This document shows positions 57,220 through 64,000 of a DNA stretch of 64,000 nt, in pieces (the stretch's first letter is position 1; the number at the start of each line of letters is the position of its first letter). Both the position numbers and the translations under genes were made by a program. The notes under the pieces were generated by a model. It was not told the origin of the DNA, did no database searches, and saw only the letters and a list, made by a program, of their open reading frames with translations. Source of the stretch: Thuidium tamariscinum (taxonomy: Eukaryota; Streptophyta; Bryopsida; Hypnales; Thuidiaceae); contig OX344756.2 of the NCBI GenBank assembly GCA_947034885.2, forward strand, positions 21,807,489-21,871,488, in the 5' to 3' direction.

Positions 57220-60200
57220 TAGATTGATAGATTGATAGAGTTTCATGTTTTTTATATATGGGATAGGCTTTCTATTGCATTTTATTCCTTTAAGAATATT
57301 TATAAAAAAACTTGGAAACTTAGGCAAAGTTTTATTTTAGAATGAAGAATACGACTAAGAAAATTGAGTACAAATTTGAATTGTTTTCATTCAAACCACC
57401 ATACCATGAGCATCAATGGACAAAGTTCAAAAGTAAATATATGAAAGTCTTAGTATGCAACATACACTACGCCATTATGGAAGTTTGAAGAAAAAACTAG
57501 TTGTGATTTGAAACAAAATTAATTTCAAAGTTAGCTATGTCTAAAACTTGGGTTTGTTGACTATAACTTGGAATTACTTTATCTTTTGTCAATTTTTTCT
57601 AAGAACTCTGAATATACTTTTTTCTTCTTGGCATATTGGTATGCATCATTTTAGATTGTTCTACACAAAATTGAAGGAAATTGACATTCATAGAATATAA
57701 AATATCAAGAATTTGACAATCATACAAATGATGTTGGCTCTTACAATATTTGAATTTTTTTTAATTGAAAGCATGTGATTGCATTAGCCATTGTATAGAG
57801 TACATAGGTTGCAATATGGACCATTGTTCCATCTTAATGCCCTTGCATTTGAAATATTTGTTGAAAAGGGCAATGCATTTAATTTATATTTCATAGCCAC
57901 ATAATACTTTTTGAGGTTCAATTTTTAGTAAGAAGACTTGAGTTCATGATGCATATGTTTGTAAGAAAAAATTCAAAAAAATTCAATTATACTTGAAGAT
58001 GTCACCAAAAAACTGAAAATTTCATGAAGGTTACTAGGATTTTTGGTTATATGAGTGATTGCAAGAAACACTTGTACTTTTTTCGTCACATGTTGCATGC
58101 TGATTTGTTTTTTGGCCATAACTTTTGTGTTTTGGCTTCAAATGACTCAAAATTTATAGAAGAGGTACTCATGACTATCATACTCCTTACCAAATTTTTT
58201 TAATAATTTTCAGAAATAATATACTATCCAAAAATAGACCCCAATTGAATATCACAATTGCTAATTTGGAGTTTTTTTAGTACTATTCAATATCCAAAAA
58301 AATAAATTTTGAGGTGAAATTTGGATGAGGTAGTCTTCTAGTAGACTTGTAGCTAATGGCCAAAGGAATTTTAAAAATAACTAATTTTGTCTGGTGTGAT
58401 AGTCTACAAATTGAGCTTATTTCTGCTTATATTTTGAAATATACTAAATATTATATTGGTGGTTGTTTTGGTGAATGACCAATTATATAGGGTTGTTACA
58501 AACGTCTTGTTTCTAATTTTTTGTATTTACTTATTTTTATTATTTTAAACTAATTTAAACATCAAAATACCTATTTTCTTGAGATTTGACACTTTTTAAG
58601 TTCTCTAACTTAGAGAAATTTTCTATGCATTTCCTCCCCTCAATATACCTTCATCTTAAAGGTGTATATATAAGTCATATTTTTAAATTTATTAAAAATT
58701 AATTTTCTAATTTTAAAGTACTCCAAAAAGTCATGAGTACTATTGCAAAATGCAACAAATAGTACAAGTGTTTCTTGCAATCACACAAGTCACAAATATT
58801 GTCATATTTTCCTCCCAAATCAGTTTCATCTTGTCATCTTGAATGCTTTTCATCTAGTTTGGTGAGACCTTGAATGTCTATCTAGTCCATATTCTCCTCA
58901 ATTTGGTAAGGCATTGCAATACAACAATGCTAGTTTATAATATTGTAATAGTGGTTTTGGGAATATGTATTGTTTGCTTAGTAAGCAATTATTTTTTGGG
59001 GATTTATTTCTATATCTTTGACATAGCCAAATTACTTAGGTTTCAAATGATTTGTAAAAGTAAAAGTAGTTCAATAGGTGTGGGATTGATTTCTAGTAGC
59101 ATTGTAGTTTGTTTTATAGTAATTGTGATAACAAATTTTATTTATTTTTATCATATAATTAAATGTGCTTTTTGTAAATGAAAATAAATGTGTTTTCATT
59201 TTGTTTTTTATGTCTTAGTTTGTCTTGGTTGCATTCATTAATTGGAGGTGATTGTTGTGTGAACAAGGGTTGTTTGGAGAATGTGTGTTCTGGGTCTTTG
59301 AATTGTGATTTGTAGATATGTCCAACACCTAATACTTGAAAGTTGTGATTTTAGACAGTTTTTGTAGTATTGGTGCAATATTACTTGTAGGTGATGATTT
59401 GTGATAGTGGCTTGAATTTATGGAAATAGGTATCATAGGCATGCTACTTAGCATGCACTGCCACTTATTGTGCAAGCACCACATTGTATAGTGCCACTCA
59501 CCGATTTTAAAGATTCAGGGTTTCAAGCACTCCTTTGTCACTTTCATTAGCTCGTTTACAGTTTGAAGCTTTAGTAAAAACTTGAGATACATGATTAGTA
59601 GTTCAAATGATGAGTATAAAGAACCTTATATATGTTTAAATTGAATCTTAGAAAGGTTGTAACTTTTGGATCAGAGAGATTATTTCATTTTTCTACAATA
59701 ATCCCATCTATTTATCAATGACAATTTGGAAAAAAAAATTAGCAAACAAACTATACCCACTTCTTATAATGTGCTCCTGAATCTAAATATGCACGATAAG
59801 TGGCATGCTTACGATAAATAGTAGTCATCCATTTGATGTATACTCCATTGTGAAGTTCCATGTATTTATATTTGATTTTCAAAAGGTGTTTGTTTATTTT
59901 TTTAAATTATTTTTATTATTTTAAAATTTTTGACACAAATAATGGAAACCTTATATTGCAAAGGTGGTTGTTTATTTGATTGTGGTCAATGCATGTTGTA
60001 TTTTTCAGGTCTATTATGACGTAGATGGGGTGGTTATTTTGATGTTTTGGTTGAGGTGGTGTTGTGGTTGGTGGGGTGAGTGTTTGGAGGATTTGTGTAA
60101 TTAGTGTGGCTATGGATGGGTGTGTTGGGATTTTGCTTGTTTTCTAATGTTTTGGAATATCGTTTTTGACTCTTGTATGTTGGTAGTGTTGGAGTAAGGT

Positions 60201-60900
60201 AGAAGTATGTATTGCAGACAAACCTCTTTCATGCCTTCATAGGCTAATTCATTGTGGACTACACTTCGATGCACTATTTTTTGAAAAAGATTATTTGTTT
60301 GTACCTTCTCATTCAATCATGGGTCTTTATGAAAAATCTATGTTTATATTGAATAAAATATTCATTTTTGAGATTTTTTTTCAAGTGTTTCTCATCCTTA
60401 CGTTTGCACACACTAAACTCAATTTCACAGTGAACTTCCTACATCTTACATGTTGAAATGCTTAAGTTATCCATTATAGGTACTTCTACCTTATTTGTAT
60501 TTGGGAGTATAGGAGTGGGCTCTAAAACAGTGTGGGCATTTTCAACTGACAAGTAGGAGGTTGTGAAATGGATACCTAATTGTAGAAAAATGGCCTCTTG
60601 ATTACATCAAAGCATGATAAGATTTGGTGTATACTTCTTCAATGGATGATTTAAGAACCACAATGGGTTCTTTCTTCATCTAAGCTTAAGTGGATAGGTG
60701 TCTACTAATTTTATTGAAAATACAAGAATTGGCAGTCCAACTAACTTCTTACAAATGTTTAAGAATCTGAAATAATGATCAATTCAAACATCTATTTCAG
60801 TTTTAGAAAGGGTTACATTTAGAAACCATCTCTATTACTTGTTACATGTTGCAATGTTAGTTTTTGAACAAAACCAGATTTTTTTAAAAACCAAGCATGT
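57220..60900. other. AT-rich intergenic DNA, no gene seen
   Basis: A 103-codon hydrophobic frame at 58870-59181 is low-complexity and unsupported. The stretch 59960-60120 is GT-rich (TGGTGTTGTGGTTGGTGGGG). No repeat ends were found. Confidence 0.45.
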
Positions 60901-61104
60901 GTGGATTTCCAAGGCCTACGAATCACAAATAGGGACCTATGCCAAATTTCATTTGAAAATTTATAAGTAATTCATAAATGCTACAAAAATTATGAAACAA
61001 CTTGTGTTAGATTCCTCGTTTATTTCTCTTTCATTGAAAAATGAGCAAAAAATAATACCATCTAAAAAATACATGATAAAAGTGGACCAGCCCTTAAAAT
61101 GAGG

Positions 61105-61340
61105 ATCCGGGTGGATTGGCCCCCTCACTCAGCCTTACCATGTTTGTCCAGAGGTGCAGTCAAAACAAAAGCTCCCTAGTTTGGGCTGTGATCACCCCTA
61201 CTTTCTTCACTCCCTAGCTAATTTGGGGTCTCTGATCGCAAATATGAATTCAAAATTTGCAAAAAAAATTTGTGTGAAAAATAAAAAACTACAGCATTTT
61301 ACCTGAGTGGCCCAGCGAGGGGTCAATTCTCCCTGCCCTT
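61105..61340 (-). mobile_element. GC-ended MITE (family E), copy 3
   Basis: CCGGGTGGATTGGCCCCCTC at the left and CAGCGAGGGGTCAATTCTCC at the right, inverted relative to 27769-28004. The core CAAATATGAATTCAAAATTT is kept. Confidence 0.7.
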
Positions 61341-61699
61341 AAATGAGTGGTTTCTGAGCCTCTTCCCTTATGCCGGTTCAATCCATGTGATGAGTATGGG
61401 TGTTCACATGTCTGGTGGCAGCTGAAATCCAATTTTTTTTGGTTTGAAAATGAATTTTTCCTCTCTATCATTTGCACATGAAAATGAAAACCAAAGAAAA
61501 ATAGATGGAGTGGAGAGTTGGTCGGCCCAAGAAGGGGATTTTCTCCGGACTTTGGTTTACTTTGTCCATCCTTCCGCTCGTTTTTGCTGTGCAGGTCAGC
61601 CTTCTTGGAAAAAATATTAATGTAGAGGGCTGATATTACGACCCTGTCTCTAATAGCGATCTGGTAGATTTTGCCTCTAACATGTAATAGAAGTATACA

Positions 61700-61917
61700 T
61701 TTCAGGAGGGGGTCTCTTTTAGAAACCACTGTATTTTCAACTTCAAAAATTCATAACTAATTCCATGAAGGTCCAAAAGATATGAAACGACTTGAGTTAG
61801 ATGCCAATTCCATTTTTCTTACCACAAAAATTTACTAAAAATTGTTTTAAGGAGTTGAGCTTCCCCCAAATGCAAATCAGCTAGTAAAGGGTTGCTTTTA
61901 CAGCCCCTACCTTAGAA
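61700..61917 (+). mobile_element. Family J/C-like element without insertion
   Basis: TTTCAGGAGGGGGTCTCTTT to CAGCCCCTACCTTAG, with the uninterrupted phrases CATAACTAATTCCATGAAGG and CTTGAGTTAGATGCCAATTC that serve as empty-site references. The left boundary is uncertain. Confidence 0.5.
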
Positions 61918-62726
61918 AGAAACACAAATTTGCTTCGCCGGGATTCTCCCTTGGTTCGATGTACTGTTTCCTCTATCAATGGAAATTGTCCATTTGTTTC
62001 AAAAAAAAAGAAAAAAAGAAAGAAAAATGATTTTTCTTTCGAAGATCCTCCTTAGTTTGGGGGTGTGGTGGCAGCAGCCATCTGGAGTTCATGCGTAATG
62101 GGCTCGCATGGGCTCCCGAGATCCCTTGTGAGCTTGATTTCTTGACCTCTGTTTCAGGAATTCAGGTGACCCAGAATAGCAGTCTCTATCCAATTAGTGC
62201 GGCTCTCAGGAAAACCAGGTTGGGGAGCTACCATTCCACCCTTCAAATCTGGTGGTAACTCAACTCTGCCGTGGTCAAGAAACCAAAAAATTATTTTAAA
62301 AAAAACAAATAAAATATACAGAATTGACCAATTTAGAGATCGTGGGTAAAATGTGGAGTTTGTTTTAGGGGCATTTTACACTACGGACGTCCAAGTCGAG
62401 AGGCCATGGTTTTTTCAAATCTAATTGGTGAAAATCATGATTTTTTTAATCTGATTGGTGGAATCAACGGCCTCTTGACTTGGACAGCTGTAATGTGAAA
62501 CACCCCTTAGGTCATCAAGTAACTGAGGTGGGTACACCCCAAATTGCACCCTGTCTTATACCACTATCATCACTCAGTATACATCTCCATGGTCAATGTG
62601 TACATATGAGAAGAAAACGATTTCAGAGCCCCTATCAAAATAAACTTTGACCCCTCCTAATTTTAAATTTTTTTAAAAACAAATGGACAAATTCCATTGA
62701 TAAAGGAACAAGTACATTGAACCAGT

Positions 62727-62964
62727 TTGGGGGGAACTGGCCCCCTCGTTCAGACACTCCAAGTAATTTCAGGGGTGCAAGTAAAGTAAAAAGCCCCCTA
62801 TTTTGTACTTAACAAATTTACCTGGCACACTCCTCCCATCAAAATTGGGGCCTCTGATTGCAAATATGAATTCAGAATTTCCAAAAAAATTATTTGCAAA
62901 AAATAAAAAAATTCCAGGGTTTTCCAAAGCGGCTGAGTGAGGGGTCAGTTCACCCCAGCCCCGG
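62727..62964 (-). mobile_element. GC-ended MITE (family E), copy 4
   Basis: TTTGGGGGGAACTGGCCCCC at the left, core CAAATATGAATTCAGAATTT, and AGTGAGGGGTCAGTTCACCC at the right. It is the complete counterpart of the split copy at 25975-26790. Confidence 0.75.
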
Positions 62965-63044
62965 TGGTAAATTTCACAGTTTTTGTTGGCATTTTGTTTT
63001 TCAAAAAGCAGAACATAGCGACCTTGGAAAAAGCTAGAAAACTG

Positions 63045-63354
63045 CCCCAGCTCCAAAAACGTCCACCTTCCAAAATGTACAGTACTTGTAGATGATGTTT
63101 TTTTAATCTTTTACAGGAATGTACAGACAGTGTACATTTTAGGGTGGGGGCGGTTTTGGAGCCCTGTGCCACATTGACTTCAGAAATTCATAACTAATTC
63201 CAAAAAGTTCCAAAAAATATGAAACGGCTTGGGTTAAATGCCTATTCTACTTGTTTTTCAAGGAAAATTCACTAAAAAATATTTCAAGATATTTTAACCC
63301 CCGAAAATTCAGTTCCAGCCCTTAGATGGTTGGTTTATGGACCTCCTACCTCTA
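63045..63354 (+). mobile_element. Family C-like element, left end degraded
   Basis: CAAAATGTACAGTACTTGTA, GTGTACATTTTAGGGTGGGG, CATAACTAATTCCAAAAAG, CGGCTTGGGTTAAATG and the terminal TTTATGGACCTCCTACCTC match 43219-43549. Confidence 0.6.
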
Positions 63355-63516
63355 ACTTTTGCAAACAGCATTCTAATGCTGCATTCTTCTGTGCATTGGA
63401 ACCTCCTTTTTATCTTAGTTTTCAACAAGGAAAAGCAATGAAATTTTGACCAGAGCAGTAATAATAGTAACTACTGGCTGTAGCAAAAAACTGGCGGTTT
63501 GGGGGTGCCCACCTCA

Positions 63517-64000
63517 GTCCAAAGAACCATTCCAAATTTTGCAACTTCGTCCCGCCCCCCTCTCCAAGACCAATCTTGAATTTGACTGTAGAAAAAGATC
63601 ACTCTGTCCGTCTATAACAGAAAAATAATAATTTCTTTAAAAATAAAACTTGGAGTGGAATTGAAGAATTCCTGCCCACCTGAATGAGACTTCATCACAG
63701 GCAATTTTATAAATTTTTCAAAAATAAACCAGCTTAAGTCATGCCATTCCTATTGGTGCTATTTGCAGACAGTCTGCTATTGATGATTGATTGGGATCCC
63801 CGATAATTAGGCTGCAGTGCACTGGAGAGGGGGGGGGGGCACGGCCATAGGGGGAACTAGTACTGTAACTTAGTACTGTAGTACTGGGTAACTTGGAGCA
63901 AGCCCAGCAGTCCTAATAAGTCTGCCTAACAAAAACTGTGGTCCAAGTCCAACATGTGGTGCAAGGCCACCCAGCACCCTGCAGGATTTTTCATTTATTT
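63517..64000. other. Window end, no gene seen
   Basis: Contains a run of about 11 G residues near 63829-63839 and TAGTACTGTA repeats just after. No coding or RNA feature is supported. Confidence 0.4.

Larger units (their letters stand above)
62524..63516 (+). mobile_element. Family I element expanded by two later insertions
   Basis: The ends TGAGGTGGGTACACCCCAAA and TTTGGGGGTGCCCACCTCA are a GC-shifted version of the family I termini. The right-hand core (GCATTGGAACCTCC, CAACAAG) is at 63355-63516. Between the halves lie a family E copy (62727-62964) and a family C-like copy (about 63045-63354). Confidence 0.65.

Noticed and set aside
58870-59181. 103-codon hydrophobic frame resembling a membrane protein
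   Set aside because: The apparent membrane segments come from T-rich codons in AT-rich DNA. There is no family resemblance or supporting structure.
61289-61729. 146-codon minus-strand frame
   Set aside because: It overlaps the end of a family E element and unrelated flanking repeat. The translation has no domain.
1-64000. CRISPR array, rRNA or tRNA genes
   Set aside because: No regularly spaced identical repeats and no conserved rRNA segments were seen. I noticed no tRNA-like structure but did not scan for tRNAs exhaustively; a covariance-model scan would settle it.

Overview
This window is nuclear DNA from a land plant with a repeat-rich, AT-rich genome. The evidence is one complete intron-containing gene with plant-like GT-AG introns, an ESCRT-II VPS36 protein of normal plant length, and a broken F-box-type plant gene. 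The dense nested non-autonomous DNA transposons and the style of the F-box gene suggest a bryophyte, fern or other non-flowering plant, but I cannot name the lineage from the sequence alone.

Layout. At 150-1235 (minus strand) is the C-terminal exon of an F-box-associated protein broken by one in-frame TGA. At 1703-3123 there are weak coding-like remnants on both strands. At 7621-12692 (plus) is VPS36 in eight exons, the only clearly intact gene, giving 441 residues when joined. Its GC-rich first exon stands out from everything around it. From about 13 kb to the end I recognise no host gene. That stretch is layered mobile elements separated by very AT-rich, low-information DNA.

The main discovery is a set of repeats that all begin TTAACCCCTAAAGG and end with its inverse, flanked by TTAA. 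Seven roughly 0.93-kb copies (type A) and two roughly 0.75-kb foldback copies (type B, an inverted duplication of the type A left arm) are present. Related but divergent TTAA-ended families also occur (15002-15560, 47478-48315, 14191-14417, 50944-51166, 51163-52751). Two type A insertions can be compared with paralogous unoccupied sites in the same window (52461 and 42779). In both, the insertion accounts exactly for one extra TTAA. TTAA target duplication with termini starting CCC is the signature of the piggyBac superfamily, so these look like piggyBac-type non-autonomous elements. No transposase is present in the window.

Other non-autonomous elements can be classed from their ends. They include a CACTA-like element with a perfect 30-bp inverted repeat, a PIF/Harbinger-like element with TTA duplications, and three Mutator-like short elements with 9-10 bp duplications. 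There are also TA-flanked elements sharing an AAGGTAGG-type end, a 17-bp-TIR element nested inside a TTAA element, and GC-richer elements with ends like GGGTGAACTGACCCCCTCGC. Insertions into insertions are common and give a relative order of events.
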